Shown here piece after piece: positions 37,314 to 46,506 of a stretch of 64,000 nt of DNA. Each line of letters begins with the position of its first letter. The first letter of the stretch is position 1. The position numbers were made by a program, and so were the translations under genes. The notes beneath the pieces are model-generated. The model made no database searches, was not told where the DNA came from, and saw only the letters and a program-made list of their open reading frames with translations. This stretch comes from an uncultured Marinicella sp. (GTDB taxonomy: Bacteria; Pseudomonadota; Gammaproteobacteria; Xanthomonadales; Marinicellaceae), in NCBI GenBank assembly GCA_947502925.1, contig CANNBS010000004.1:62001-126000 (forward strand), given 5' to 3'.

Positions 37314-39098
37314 ATGTTAGAAACAGTCAATAAAAGTGAGCCCAATCTATTTTCCAGAAACTACGGTTTATTTATTTTTGCAGTTTTTGGAATTTGTTTT
37401 ATTCCATTTGTACTTTATTTAATCAATGTGACAGATTTTGGTTATGATTTTTATTTACTTACAATCCCTGTATTATTAGCAATTATTGTATTTCTTTTTG
37501 TGTTTTTGATTAGGTTTATTTTTAACTTTTCAAAAAAGACAAATAACTATATTCAGCTTCTTCTGAGCTACCTTGGGCTAACAATTTTTCTTAATGATTT
37601 ATTGGTACCAACTCAAGCCAAGAGTTTAGATGGAACGTTAAACCAAATCCCAGAGCCTGTATTTTTAACAATAATTGAAATATTTATCGCAGCTTGTTTG
37701 TTAGTATTGGTTTTAAAATACACAAAGATTAAATCAGTTTTTATTGAAATTAGTAAATATTCAGTTGCTATCTTTGTCTTATTTATTTTAGTGGTTATTT
37801 ATACAGGTATTAGTAAAAATAATATTGAAATTAATCATATTGTTTCTTCAAATCAAACAGGTAACAAAGGTAAAAAACCAAATGTTTATATAATTTGGCT
37901 AGATGGTATGCAATCTGATTATTTCCAGACAGGTGTTGAGGAATTAAAATTGGCAGATGAATTCCAAGGATTTACGCAGTTTGTAAATAATATGAGCAAT
38001 TATTTGTATAGTTGGCATTCATATAAAAGTTTTTTTTCAAGTACTTTTTACGACGGCATAGATTTTGATAAATGGAAGTCGGATGATAAATTAAGACATA
38101 TTTTAAAATCAGAAGGGTATCAGTTAACAGCCTATGGACGATCAGATTTCCTTTCTGATTTGGATGATACCCGTATTTTAACTAATGACATTTATAAAAT
38201 TGTTGAGGGGGAAAACACTTCAAATCCATATGTTGTGGATTTTGTTTCACTTTCTTTAGTTAAAATGTCACCAAACTTTTTAGCCAACGAAGTTTTAGAT
38301 TTTGGTACTAAACTTGGAGAAACTATCAATGAATTATTATTCAGCAAAGTGGAAACTGATGTAAATAAAAATATTAATTCTGTAAATAAAGGTATGTATC
38401 CATTTATGTCTACACTATTGTTCAAAAAAGGGATTGAAGATGAAAAACAACGAATGAGCCACAACGAGTTTGTATTGCTACAGGCTATTATCCCACATCC
38501 TCCCTATGTGCTGGATCGTGAATGTAAATTTTTAGGGGTTAGAAAAAACAAATCCAATAGAAAAGATAAACAATATTATGACCAGGTTTTATGTGGAATA
38601 ACGTTAACTATAGAATTTCTTCAAGAATTAAAAAAGCAAGGGAAGTATAATGACTCTGTGATTGTTGTATTAGGTGACCACGGAAATGGAACAACTGATT
38701 TATTAAGAAATAAAGATTTTAAAAGAAATAAACAACCGGTAAATAAGAATTACTCTAAATGGAATGAAGGTCAATTATTTGCAAGAACTAAAGCGCTGTT
38801 AATGATTAAACCCGTAAATAGTAAAAACTTTAATCTGAAATATTCAAAAAGAGAGTCACAACATATTGATATCTTGCCAACTATATTGGATCTTATTGGA
38901 ATATCTGGTTCTATGAATTCCGATTTTAAAGGAATAAGTTTGTTTTCTAAAGTCATTCCTAATAGGGAGTCGTTAATGTTCTATTTTAAGCCTCAAGGGT
39001 ATTATGACATGAAAGATGCGGAAATTTATGAGGTTGAGTTCGATGAGAACACGCTTGAAAGAACTGGGTTACGTTTTTATGATAAATTTAAACCCTAA
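37314..39098 (+). CDS. Membrane-anchored sulfatase/phosphotransferase-superfamily protein
   Basis: This 594-residue protein has four to five N-terminal transmembrane helices and a periplasmic alkaline-phosphatase-superfamily domain. Metal-binding motifs are PNVYIIWLDGMQSDYF (Asp197) and VVLGDHGNG (Asp455-His456). The nucleophile region reads SWHSYKSFFSST, so the classic sulfatase Cys/Ser-x-Pro-x-Arg signature is absent. LTA-synthase- or PEtN-transferase-like chemistry is as likely as sulfate ester hydrolysis. The gene is visibly AT-richer than the upstream operon, from which it is separated by about 100 bases, suggesting separate acquisition. Confidence 0.65.
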   Translation: MLETVNKSEPNLFSRNYGLFIFAVFGICFIPFVLYLINVTDFGYDFYLLTIPVLLAIIVFLFVFLIRFIFNFSKKTNNYIQLLLSYLGLTIFLNDLLVPTQAKSLDGTLNQIPEPVFLTIIEIFIAACLLVLVLKYTKIKSVFIEISKYSVAIFVLFILVVIYTGISKNNIEINHIVSSNQTGNKGKKPNVYIIWLDGMQSDYFQTGVEELKLADEFQGFTQFVNNMSNYLYSWHSYKSFFSSTFYDGIDFDKWKSDDKLRHILKSEGYQLTAYGRSDFLSDLDDTRILTNDIYKIVEGENTSNPYVVDFVSLSLVKMSPNFLANEVLDFGTKLGETINELLFSKVETDVNKNINSVNKGMYPFMSTLLFKKGIEDEKQRMSHNEFVLLQAIIPHPPYVLDRECKFLGVRKNKSNRKDKQYYDQVLCGITLTIEFLQELKKQGKYNDSVIVVLGDHGNGTTDLLRNKDFKRNKQPVNKNYSKWNEGQLFARTKALLMIKPVNSKNFNLKYSKRESQHIDILPTILDLIGISGSMNSDFKGISLFSKVIPNRESLMFYFKPQGYYDMKDAEIYEVEFDENTLERTGLRFYDKFKP

Positions 39099-39206
39099 TA
39101 TAATAAATATATTGTCAACTATTTTATTTCATCGAATTCAGTTAAATATGAGAGATACTTGTTTACATATGGATTTAATTAACAATCAATAATTTTTATA
39201 ATTAAT

Positions 39207-41108
39207 ATGATTAGAATATTTTTTTTATTAACAATTTGTTTAAGCTTCTATTCGAATGCTGAACACCCTTTAGAAAAAACTAACAAAGATTCGTTTAGGT
39301 TTTATATTAACGCAGACCCACAGATGGGGCCGGAATCCACAGATAGGAAAGGTCTTAAAATACTCAATGAACTTCTTGAAATGTTTGTTGAGGATGTGAA
39401 TAAAGATAACAAAAAATCAGCGATTGATTTTGTAGTTTATAACGGTGACTTGGTCTGGGATCCATACCAAGACGCTTTTGATAATTTTGTTCGGATTGTT
39501 AAAGAGCAAGAAGTGCCAACAGTGTTGGTACATGGCAATCACGATGGCCATAATGATGATCCAAAATTTAAACAGGCTCAGCAGGTTTTATCCGGCTATC
39601 AAAAGCTTAATTATTCCTTTGATTATGGCCAGTGGCATATGGTTGTTATGGCAGCCCCGGAAAAATATCTCACTGAACCCTTACGCCAACAACAACTGGC
39701 TTGGTTGCAGCAGGAACTGAATGCACATCAAGATAAAAAAATTATGCTTTTTATGCATTACCATATAATGCCGATTGGACTCAGCCAAATGGAGTTTTAC
39801 ACCTATTGGCCAATATCATTCAAAAATGCCATATTGGATACCATTACCGAACACGGTAATGTGAAATATGTTTTTACCGGCCATGTACATTCAGGTGTCA
39901 AGGGCTCAGTAAAAAGTTCAGTTGAATACAAGGGCACAAAATTTGTGAATGTGCCGACACCTGTCATGGGACGACCTTTTGGTGAAGAATATGCTGAATA
40001 TGAAGCCAATCCGTTTAGTCGTTATTTTCGACGTGGTTTTTATATGGAAGTGGTGGTCGATGGTGAAGATGTGCAGTTAATTGGTCGTAAAATAGACCAT
40101 GATCATAAAGTAGCTTATCCTAAAAAACTTAAAACCTACACTGAAGACATGGATCCACGTTTTTTTAAACCGGAATCACTAACTGAGCCAAATAAAGTCA
40201 TCATAAACCCATCATTTAATGAGAGCTTAAAAGGCTGGCAAACCAGCTACCGGTATAAGAAAGACACCAGCCCGGCCTTTAATAATTTCGTTCATAGCGG
40301 CCAAAATGTTTTACGACTCAATGCCCCCTGGGGTTCCTGGTCGTTTGATGAATATATGGAAACTTACCAAATTGTTGAACTAGATTTATCAAAACCCAAC
40401 CATTTAGTTTACCAATTTAAAAAACCGGTTTACAGAAAGCAAGGTGCCGGTGGCTATATTAAATTAAATTTTTTCAATGAGCAAAATGAACGTGAAGAAA
40501 TGGCAATCCTCCATTGGGGACATAAAGAAGAACGTGTTAAATTTATGTACCAGTCCTGGTTTTACAACTCAGATGGTGAACGCGGTGCCTCCAAAGAATA
40601 TAATCGATTATTGCAAGATAATGATTTGCTCAGTATTCCCATTAAATTCGAAAATAAAAAAGAGCAACAATTAAATATTGACTTAAATAAACTACTTGTT
40701 TTTATGGATCAACCACTTAAAGAATCAAACATCACCAAGATGACAGTCTCGCATGGTGTCTGGTCTAGAATCCTGATGAAAGACAGTAAAATCAAAAGTG
40801 TGTTGCGTGTTAATGACGTGTTTATGTCTGCCAATCTAAGCGCAAAGTTAAATGATTGGAAAAACACATTAGAGAAAAATGAAAAAACTTCAGATTTATT
40901 CAGAGATATTATAATGCACCCTGTGTTTAAGAGAGATATTAAGGTCTCTGAAATTTTACTTCAAACAATTGATTTTGGTTTAGATATAATTAATCACATT
41001 CGACATAAAACTCAAGAAACAACCGAATTCCTAAGTTTAAATGGGCAGGTAATACCTATCGAAAGTAAAGACACCATTATTCCTTATTTTGATTTTAGCA
41101 ATAGATAA
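39207..41108 (+). CDS. Secreted metallophosphoesterase with C-terminal accessory domain
   Basis: This 633-residue protein has a signal peptide (MIRIFFLLTICLSFYSNA) and an N-terminal calcineurin-like phosphoesterase domain with metal ligands in YINADPQMG, YNGDLVW, VHGNHDGH, FMHYHIMPIG and FTGHVHSGV. Residues after about 330 form another region that may contain a galactose-binding-like beta-sandwich (KVIINPSFNESLKGWQ). It probably acts in the periplasm or outside the cell on a phosphate ester or diester. It lies between a sulfatase-like gene and methyltransferase and sulfotransferase genes, so a surface-polymer role is likely. Confidence 0.75.
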   Translation: MIRIFFLLTICLSFYSNAEHPLEKTNKDSFRFYINADPQMGPESTDRKGLKILNELLEMFVEDVNKDNKKSAIDFVVYNGDLVWDPYQDAFDNFVRIVKEQEVPTVLVHGNHDGHNDDPKFKQAQQVLSGYQKLNYSFDYGQWHMVVMAAPEKYLTEPLRQQQLAWLQQELNAHQDKKIMLFMHYHIMPIGLSQMEFYTYWPISFKNAILDTITEHGNVKYVFTGHVHSGVKGSVKSSVEYKGTKFVNVPTPVMGRPFGEEYAEYEANPFSRYFRRGFYMEVVVDGEDVQLIGRKIDHDHKVAYPKKLKTYTEDMDPRFFKPESLTEPNKVIINPSFNESLKGWQTSYRYKKDTSPAFNNFVHSGQNVLRLNAPWGSWSFDEYMETYQIVELDLSKPNHLVYQFKKPVYRKQGAGGYIKLNFFNEQNEREEMAILHWGHKEERVKFMYQSWFYNSDGERGASKEYNRLLQDNDLLSIPIKFENKKEQQLNIDLNKLLVFMDQPLKESNITKMTVSHGVWSRILMKDSKIKSVLRVNDVFMSANLSAKLNDWKNTLEKNEKTSDLFRDIIMHPVFKRDIKVSEILLQTIDFGLDIINHIRHKTQETTEFLSLNGQVIPIESKDTIIPYFDFSNR

Positions 41109-41163
41109 TATCTATTCTATAAGCTGTAATAATTTGTTATGTAAGATTCTGTGGTTCTTAAAT

Positions 41164-41964
41164 CTATACTTTTAACAACAAATTACCATGATGGGTACTG
41201 GCCAACTCTTCTTTAGATATAAGTTCGCTGACGCCAATTTTTTTGATAATTCCAACCTCAGAGAAGAGTGAGAAAATCAGATCAATGGCTTTTTCTGTGG
41301 AATAACCTCTTGCTTCCATAAAACGAGGAGACCATTCAGTAATGACAACAGATCCGGAGTTTTCCTGAATAAGATTTTGTGCCCCTTCAATAACAAAAGG
41401 GTCGGAGCCTTCCGTATCTATTTTCATGACGTTAAATTCTCGATCACTTCCTGTGAGGAAATCATCCAATTTAATTGCTGAAACATTAATGATGTTTTCG
41501 TCGCGATTTTTGCTGTCGTCGTTAATGACTCGACCACCACCATGACCAGCTGAGTCCCAGGTGAATTCAAATTCTTTGGTTTCGTTAAAGACCGCATGAT
41601 TATAAGTATCACAACGCTTTCTAAAAGCATTGGCAAAAACAGAAGATGACATCATTTCATAGATATCAGGATTGGCTTCAAAGCCAATAACATGACCCTC
41701 ATGTCCTACCTGTTGACATCCCAATAATGTGAAATAGCCCAAATTGGTTCCCACATCTATCATCCGACCACCAAAAGGGAGATTTTCTTCGATTGCCCAA
41801 GCGACTGCAGGCTCGTAACAGCCGTGGCTAATGATTCGCATATGTTGAATGTTACGTGTATCCAATAAGATGCGACTACCAAAATAGGTTAAAGCTAATG
41901 CCTTGTTATTACCCAAATAAGCGTAGTTGACGGATTCTCTCTGGTAGTCTGTTATTGTTTTCAT
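41164..41964 (-). CDS. FkbM-family SAM-dependent methyltransferase
   Basis: This 266-residue protein has an FkbM-type methyltransferase core: MIDVGTNLGYFTLLGCQQVG (SAM-binding motif I), HVIGFEANPDIYEMM (acidic ribose-binding residue), NVSAIKLDDFL and VMKIDTEGSDPFVIEGAQ. FkbM enzymes O-methylate sugars or secondary metabolites; in surface loci they usually cap or decorate glycans. It is transcribed against its neighbours and divergently from the sulfotransferase gene. The acceptor is unknown. Confidence 0.85.
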   Translation of the reverse strand: MKTITDYQRESVNYAYLGNNKALALTYFGSRILLDTRNIQHMRIISHGCYEPAVAWAIEENLPFGGRMIDVGTNLGYFTLLGCQQVGHEGHVIGFEANPDIYEMMSSSVFANAFRKRCDTYNHAVFNETKEFEFTWDSAGHGGGRVINDDSKNRDENIINVSAIKLDDFLTGSDREFNVMKIDTEGSDPFVIEGAQNLIQENSGSVVITEWSPRFMEARGYSTEKAIDLIFSLFSEVGIIKKIGVSELISKEELASTHHGNLLLKV

Positions 41965-42039
41965 TGTGGTCTAATCACTACAAAATTTTTGCATCATATC
42001 ATATACTACGCTATTTGATTAAATGAAGGATTAAACTTG

Positions 42040-42990
42040 GTGAAAAAACAGTTTAAACTTAATGGTGACATGAAGTCCTGGTATAAGCTTTCAATTGAAG
42101 AAAGGAATACTAAAAACAATGCAGTTATCGATGAAAAGCTTATCAAGTGGCCACGTATGGTTAAACGCGCAAAAAAGAAACCATTGCCGGGCCTTGCCGG
42201 GTTTCATGTGGTGTTTTTTCATATTCCTAAAACCGGTGGCACGACGCTGGACTACATCACCGCTAAAAATTACCGTATAGACTATGTGTACCAGGTCAAT
42301 GCGCCGGCTTTTGATAAACATGTCGCCGGTGTTTTTAAAAATGAGCAGATGTTCAGAACCATCATGGGGCATTATGAGCTCAATGATTATTTTTATCAGT
42401 TGTTTGATCGTTTAAAAGTCGCCCAATTCACCATGTTGCGTGAGCCGGTTTCTCGCGTTATCTCCTACTATGATTATCTCAGAACCAGTGAGAACCACCC
42501 GAAATATGAACTGGCGAAAGACATGAGCCTGGATGAATTTATTGTTCATGATGCCATTGATGAAATGCCCAATGGCCAGGCATTTCGCATTCTTGGTACC
42601 ATTAAAGAGCATGCCTGGAAAAAAGACCCACGCAGTTTTGATGAGTTGCTGGATGCCGCTAAATACCAGCTAGAACACCGGTTTAGTTTATTTGGTTTAA
42701 CTGAAATGTATGATCAGTTTCTCATTATGGCGCAGAAAACCATGGGTTGGCAGGATATCTTTTACCGTCGTTTGAATGAGTCCAAAGTGAAAACCGACAA
42801 ATCCACAATTTCTGAAGCAACCATCAACACCATTAAAGAGGTCAACGCTTTGGATATTGCACTTTATGATTTTGCCAAAGATTTATTTAATAAACGTTGT
42901 GAACAATTAGGCATTGATGCTGACAGGGTGAAAAGGTTTAAAGAATCTAATAAGCAATATGACCAACTCCTGAATTGGCATATTGACTGA
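42040..42990 (+). CDS. Sulfotransferase family protein
   Basis: This protein of about 316 residues has the 5'-phosphosulfate loop FFHIPKTGGTTLDYI and the 3'-phosphate motif MLREPVSRVISYYDYL, the two PAPS-binding signatures of Golgi-type and bacterial polysaccharide sulfotransferases (Sulfotransfer_2-like). It should transfer sulfate from PAPS to a hydroxyl of a glycan or small molecule. A GAAGGA ribosome site precedes a TTG at 42037 and a GTG at 42040; I prefer GTG. The next gene, an ABC-exporter-like membrane protein, follows within a few bases. Confidence 0.85.
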   Translation: MKKQFKLNGDMKSWYKLSIEERNTKNNAVIDEKLIKWPRMVKRAKKKPLPGLAGFHVVFFHIPKTGGTTLDYITAKNYRIDYVYQVNAPAFDKHVAGVFKNEQMFRTIMGHYELNDYFYQLFDRLKVAQFTMLREPVSRVISYYDYLRTSENHPKYELAKDMSLDEFIVHDAIDEMPNGQAFRILGTIKEHAWKKDPRSFDELLDAAKYQLEHRFSLFGLTEMYDQFLIMAQKTMGWQDIFYRRLNESKVKTDKSTISEATINTIKEVNALDIALYDFAKDLFNKRCEQLGIDADRVKRFKESNKQYDQLLNWHID

Positions 42991-42994
42991 TAAC

Positions 42995-44410
42995 GTGGCC
43001 ATTCAACACATAAAAAAACAAGGCAAGCATTATTGGCTGGTGTTTAAATGGATGATGACATCCTATTATCGGCAAGAAAAAAAATCATTCTGGCTGATTC
43101 AGTTGTTAATGGGCCTCTCTATGGCCTTGGGTTTGATTTGGTTGCTGGGATTAATTGCCGGTTTGAATTTTTTAAATGATCCGAGCTATTTAGAGCAGTA
43201 TCAAGTTTCGTTTTTGAAGTTTTTCTTTCAGCTTCCCATAGGTGTCTGGGTTTTGCTGTTATCTTTAGCGGGGCTCTTGGGTGCAGCTATTTCTTTTTTA
43301 TCCTTTCATGTGGGAGTACGTTCGGTTATTCGCTACCAGGTGAAAACAATAAAAGATATTTTTGCCACTATTCAAGATGATAAAAACCATCAGTGGATTC
43401 ATGTGGTTGAAAATGAACCCTTACCTAAAACCAATCAAATTATAAAATTAAGTGTCGGCATGACCGGTCTGGTGGCCAGGCGTTTATCTCGCATGATGAT
43501 TCCATTAATCACCTTTCTGGTGTCATTCGTGGTTTTAATTAAGTTAGATAGCTATCTCTTATCGCTGTTAGCGCCCTTGGCCTTCTTGTATGTCATTGCG
43601 CTGTATTTTATTAATCGCTATGCAGCCCGGAATCAGGTTATTCTGAGCGGGTTATCAAAAAGGACGATGCGCTCATTGAGTGATGTCATTAAAGGTGTTC
43701 TGAATCGAACCGTCACCCATCAGGAGGCGGCTACAGAAAAGTTATTGGATTCAGGTTACCAAACTTTTTCTGATTACCGTTATAAACGACGATTAGCCGA
43801 AATCCACGTCACCTGGCTGAACACCTTGTTTTTAGTGGTTGGTTGCGCCGTGATTATTTTATCTGTGGATTTTACAGATAAATCCAGCTTTGATTGGATG
43901 CATCTGCTTTATTTTATTGTGGCCCTACGCTATGCCGGCTCGGGTTTACAACAAATGGCTTCTGCAACGGTGTCATTCAGTCGGTTTTTGCCGGAAGTTG
44001 AATTGGTCTATGCTCTACTAAACAGCGGTACGAACGAAACAGAAGAGGCGCAAGAAAACGTTAACGATTATCCGGGTTGTGTCTTCTTTTTAAACGCCCA
44101 ATTCAGTGAGTGTATAATCGCAGAAGCGCTATTAAAGCAAAAGCACATTCATGATGAGATTATGTCACTGGATGACTTCAAAGAATACGATGAATATCCG
44201 GCCAGGGATTATTGCGTTTACAGCGATAAGCCGACTCAATTCAAAATCACCGTCAGAAAATATGCCAAAGGAATTAACTGGGTATTCATTGAAACCGATT
44301 CAGGCATTAAGGTCTATGATGATATTCAACAATTCTTAGATGAATTCGATCCTGACGACTTCAGAAAAAACACAGCGCAATCCATTATGCTGGATGATGA
44401 AGAGATGTAA
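42995..44410 (+). CDS. ABC-exporter-like membrane domain protein without ATPase
   Basis: This protein of about 471 residues has six or so transmembrane helices arranged as in type I ABC exporters. RRLSRMMIPLITFLVSFVVL and LRYAGSGLQQMASATVSFSRFLPEVELVYALL resemble the end of an exporter membrane domain. The C-terminal 120 residues carry no Walker A, signature or Walker B motif, so it is a membrane domain without its nucleotide-binding domain. It may partner a separate ATPase or have lost transport function. The start is uncertain: GTG at 42995 or a TTG at 42983 overlapping the sulfotransferase gene. Confidence 0.6.
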   Translation: MAIQHIKKQGKHYWLVFKWMMTSYYRQEKKSFWLIQLLMGLSMALGLIWLLGLIAGLNFLNDPSYLEQYQVSFLKFFFQLPIGVWVLLLSLAGLLGAAISFLSFHVGVRSVIRYQVKTIKDIFATIQDDKNHQWIHVVENEPLPKTNQIIKLSVGMTGLVARRLSRMMIPLITFLVSFVVLIKLDSYLLSLLAPLAFLYVIALYFINRYAARNQVILSGLSKRTMRSLSDVIKGVLNRTVTHQEAATEKLLDSGYQTFSDYRYKRRLAEIHVTWLNTLFLVVGCAVIILSVDFTDKSSFDWMHLLYFIVALRYAGSGLQQMASATVSFSRFLPEVELVYALLNSGTNETEEAQENVNDYPGCVFFLNAQFSECIIAEALLKQKHIHDEIMSLDDFKEYDEYPARDYCVYSDKPTQFKITVRKYAKGINWVFIETDSGIKVYDDIQQFLDEFDPDDFRKNTAQSIMLDDEEM

Positions 44411-44446
44411 AAAGTCTAACCAGTTTATTTGTCAAAGAATGACGAA

Positions 44447-44746
44447 TTATTTTACTTCGTCAGACAATATAAGCAAACGCTCACCTCGCCATACTCTAAT
44501 CACATAAATCATTTCGCCTTTTAATAAATAAACTACTCTAAATGGCTTGTGAATAATCTCTCTGATAGATTCATCATCAAATTCCGGCACAATGCGGCCA
44601 ATTTTTGGGTGGGTTTTAAGGGTTTCAATGTGTGAGATGATTTCTTTCACGAATCGAATACCTATTTCTTCGGCATGTTGTGATTTGTAATAAGTCTGAA
44701 GTTCTTCTAAATCAGAGAGGGCAGATTGGGTTAGCCGAATTTTCAC
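44447..44746 (-). CDS. RelE/ParE-family toxin
   Basis: This 99-residue protein fits the RelE/ParE toxin fold: MKIRLTQSALSDLEELQTYY, IRFVKEIISHIETLKTHPKIGRIVPEF, then IREIIHKPFRVVYLLKGEMIYVIRVWRGERLL. ParE toxins poison gyrase and RelE toxins cut mRNA; the sequence alone does not decide between them. It lies two bases after its antitoxin gene on the same strand. Confidence 0.85.
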   Translation of the reverse strand: MKIRLTQSALSDLEELQTYYKSQHAEEIGIRFVKEIISHIETLKTHPKIGRIVPEFDDESIREIIHKPFRVVYLLKGEMIYVIRVWRGERLLILSDEVK

Positions 44747-44748
44747 GC

Positions 44749-45015
44749 TTATAAACCAAGCTTTGTTTTGGCATCTTCTAAGTCGATATGCTTGCCTTCA
44801 TTAACTTCCAACAGACCTTTGGCAACGGCTTTGAAAAAGGCGAGTTCTTCGGCCGTATTTTCATACGCTTCTAAACCCTGCATCACCGCAACACCTCTAC
44901 CGCGACTGGTTATTAAAACAGCTCTACCTGAATTTTTACTATGGTTAACCACTTTGCCCGGATTTATTTTAAGTGTAGAAAGTGGCACAACATCTTGAGA
45001 AAATTTAATTTGCAT
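44749..45015 (-). CDS. Phd/YefM-family antitoxin
   Basis: This 88-residue protein has the Phd/YefM N-terminal DNA-binding and dimerisation region (VVPLSTLKINPGKVVNHSKNSGRAVLITSRGRGVAVMQGLEAYE) and a C-terminal tail that would wrap the toxin. It is first in a two-gene module with the RelE/ParE toxin and should repress the shared promoter at 45043-45071. Confidence 0.87.
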   Translation of the reverse strand: MQIKFSQDVVPLSTLKINPGKVVNHSKNSGRAVLITSRGRGVAVMQGLEAYENTAEELAFFKAVAKGLLEVNEGKHIDLEDAKTKLGL

Positions 45016-45042
45016 CGTAATAACAAAAGTGAATAAGACTTG

Positions 45043-45071
45043 TTTATAACACCTGTTAAGAGACCGGTCAA
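45043..45071 (-). promoter_or_regulatory. Sigma-70 promoter of Phd-RelE module
   Basis: On the minus strand TTGACC (45066-45071), a 17-base spacer and TATAAA (45043-45048) precede the antitoxin start by about 28 bases. Both hexamers are one mismatch from consensus. Confidence 0.6.
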
Positions 45072-45250
45072 GAGGTTGTTCACATAGAGATCAATGATTA
45101 TTTATAAAAGACGAACCAAAAGCACTCAATATATTAATTGACTGGTACAAAAAATTGAAAATATTAAAACTCAGAGGTTTAAGAATTAAATAACAGAAAA
45201 GCCATTTGATCATGTAAAGAATTAAACATGATCTGAGGAATTAGCACCTC

Positions 45251-45282
45251 CTTCGACTGGTTCAGCACGCTGCTTGTCGAAG
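45251..45282. repeat. Small hairpin repeat with CTTCGAC arms
   Basis: CTTCGAC (45251-45257) and GTCGAAG (45276-45282) are perfect inverted arms with an inner AGCA/TGCT pair. A related stretch (GGCTGAGC...GTCGAAG) appears near 46930-46955. This may be a REP-like intergenic repeat family; only two diverged examples are visible here. Confidence 0.4.
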
Positions 45283-45343
45283 CCTTTTTCATAAGTAAAG
45301 CCACTTTTAGGCCTAAATACCACCATAAAAGGGCAAATTAAAC

Positions 45344-45380
45344 AAACATCCAAGAATGTATGTTCGCATGAGTTGTGTGG
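45344..45380. repeat. 37-bp intergenic repeat, copy 1
   Basis: This begins AAACATCCAAGAATGTATGT and ends in GTTGTGTGG. AACATCC and GTATGTT can form a 7-base imperfect stem around AAGAAT. Copies 2 and 3 lie at 47013-47050 and 47233-47270 in the same orientation. All three are followed by G/T-rich DNA. Confidence 0.75.
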
Positions 45381-45585
45381 GGGTTTTAGGGGTTGGGATT
45401 TTTGGATTTTTTAGTTTGGGGGGTTGGATGGTCTTGGGTATTTGGGTTTTAATTTAGGCTTGGAGAGGTTTGGTGTTCGTGGTTTTTCGGTGGTCTTGGG
45501 CGTTTGGCTTTTGGTTTAGTATTTATTATGGCTGGGGCTTTGGGTTTCCTCTTTAACAGGGCTCCGGTCTATTTTTAGTCAAAGC
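45381..45585. other. G/T-rich non-coding stretch
   Basis: About 200 bases after repeat copy 1 are strongly biased to G and T on the plus strand, with many GGG and TTT runs and few A or C. No open reading frame, promoter or RNA gene is recognised. The strand asymmetry ends near the start of the next toxin pseudogene. Confidence 0.5.
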
Positions 45586-45875
45586 CTATAACCGTTCTTT
45601 CCAGTATTCGGGTTTTCTGTTGAGATTCATGACAGCTAAGACATAAATGCTGTCTTTATCTACACGATAAATAACAGCAAACGGAAATCGGTTCAACAAA
45701 CAACGTCTTAAGTTCAGGTTTATTTGAGTCCAAGCTTCTGGAAACTGTTGAATATTTTGTAAAGTGAGTTTAACCTCTTTGACGAACTGATGGGCTAATT
45801 GACGATCAATAGAACGGTAATAAATAACAGAGTTTTGAATTCAACAACAGCCTCTGAATGGAATTGAAAAGACAT
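45586..45875 (-). pseudogene. RelE/ParE-family toxin, frameshifted
   Basis: The start overlaps the antitoxin stop (TAATG), and the first 13 residues read MSFQFHSEAVVEF. The frame then hits stops, while the -1 frame continues SVIYYRSIDRQLAHQFVKEV and FAVIYRVDKDSIYVLAVMNLNRKPEYWKERL to a stop at 45586, a complete RelE-like C-terminus. Adding one A to the AAAA run after GAATTC restores a full-length toxin of about 96 residues. It is therefore either a real loss-of-function deletion or a homopolymer sequencing error. Confidence 0.8.
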
Positions 45876-46111
45876 TACGACAATAAGTCATCAATCTCTT
45901 TAAAAACCTGATCGGTTGACATTAACTCGGCGGTGCCTGCATTAATTTCATCCAGCCTTCGCTGCGCTACTTGGGTCCATGCCGTTTCAATCTCTGTTTG
46001 AGATGGGTTGAGGGTTCTTGAAAGTGCATCCACAATAATAGCACGTTGATCAGCTGGTAACGATTCAGCTTGATTGATTAGCGTTGTTATATTTGAATTT
46101 GAATTGTCCAT
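45875..46111 (-). CDS. Addiction-module antitoxin (TIGR02574-like)
   Basis: This 78-residue protein has the pattern of small RelE-partner antitoxins: TTLINQAESLPADQRAIIVDALSRTLNPSQTEIETAWTQVAQRRLDEINAG. It stays intact although its toxin frame is broken. The stop overlaps the toxin start by one base. A similar antitoxin occurs at 57539-57751. Confidence 0.78.
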   Translation of the reverse strand: MDNSNSNITTLINQAESLPADQRAIIVDALSRTLNPSQTEIETAWTQVAQRRLDEINAGTAELMSTDQVFKEIDDLLS

Positions 46112-46218
46112 GGAATAATTATGCCTTAAAGTTCAGCGTTGGTACATTGCAAATCTATTTAGGTTAAAGAAACTAACACTTTTCATCAATCTGATAAAGT
46201 TATAAAGTTTTGCTACCC

Positions 46219-46506
46219 TTAATGTAGCTGTGTAAAAACTTTGGGATACTGTTCAGCAATACGCAGTAAGGCAATAGCCGGACCTTGGGGTTCTCTGCGG
46301 CCTTGCTCCCAGTCCTGAAGTGTTCTGACACTGACGCCCATTAGACCGGCAAATGCCACTTGGGATAATTTTAATTTAAGCCGAATAACTTTGGGTGGTG
46401 ATGGATCGGAAAGCGAATACGTTCGTAATACTAATTCGCCTTTTTTATGCGCCTTAATCTCTTTAAGGCCATCAAGAATTTCTGCGCCTATATTTCTATC
46501 AGTCAT
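46219..46506 (-). CDS. HTH antitoxin of NadS/HigA type
   Basis: This 95-residue protein has a C-terminal helix-turn-helix, LKLSQVAFAGLMGVSVRTLQDWEQGRREPQGPA, characteristic of NadS/HigA antitoxins that follow their toxin gene. Its start overlaps the toxin end by eight bases. It should bind the palindrome at 46820-46836 and repress the module. Confidence 0.88.
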   Translation of the reverse strand: MTDRNIGAEILDGLKEIKAHKKGELVLRTYSLSDPSPPKVIRLKLKLSQVAFAGLMGVSVRTLQDWEQGRREPQGPAIALLRIAEQYPKVFTQLH

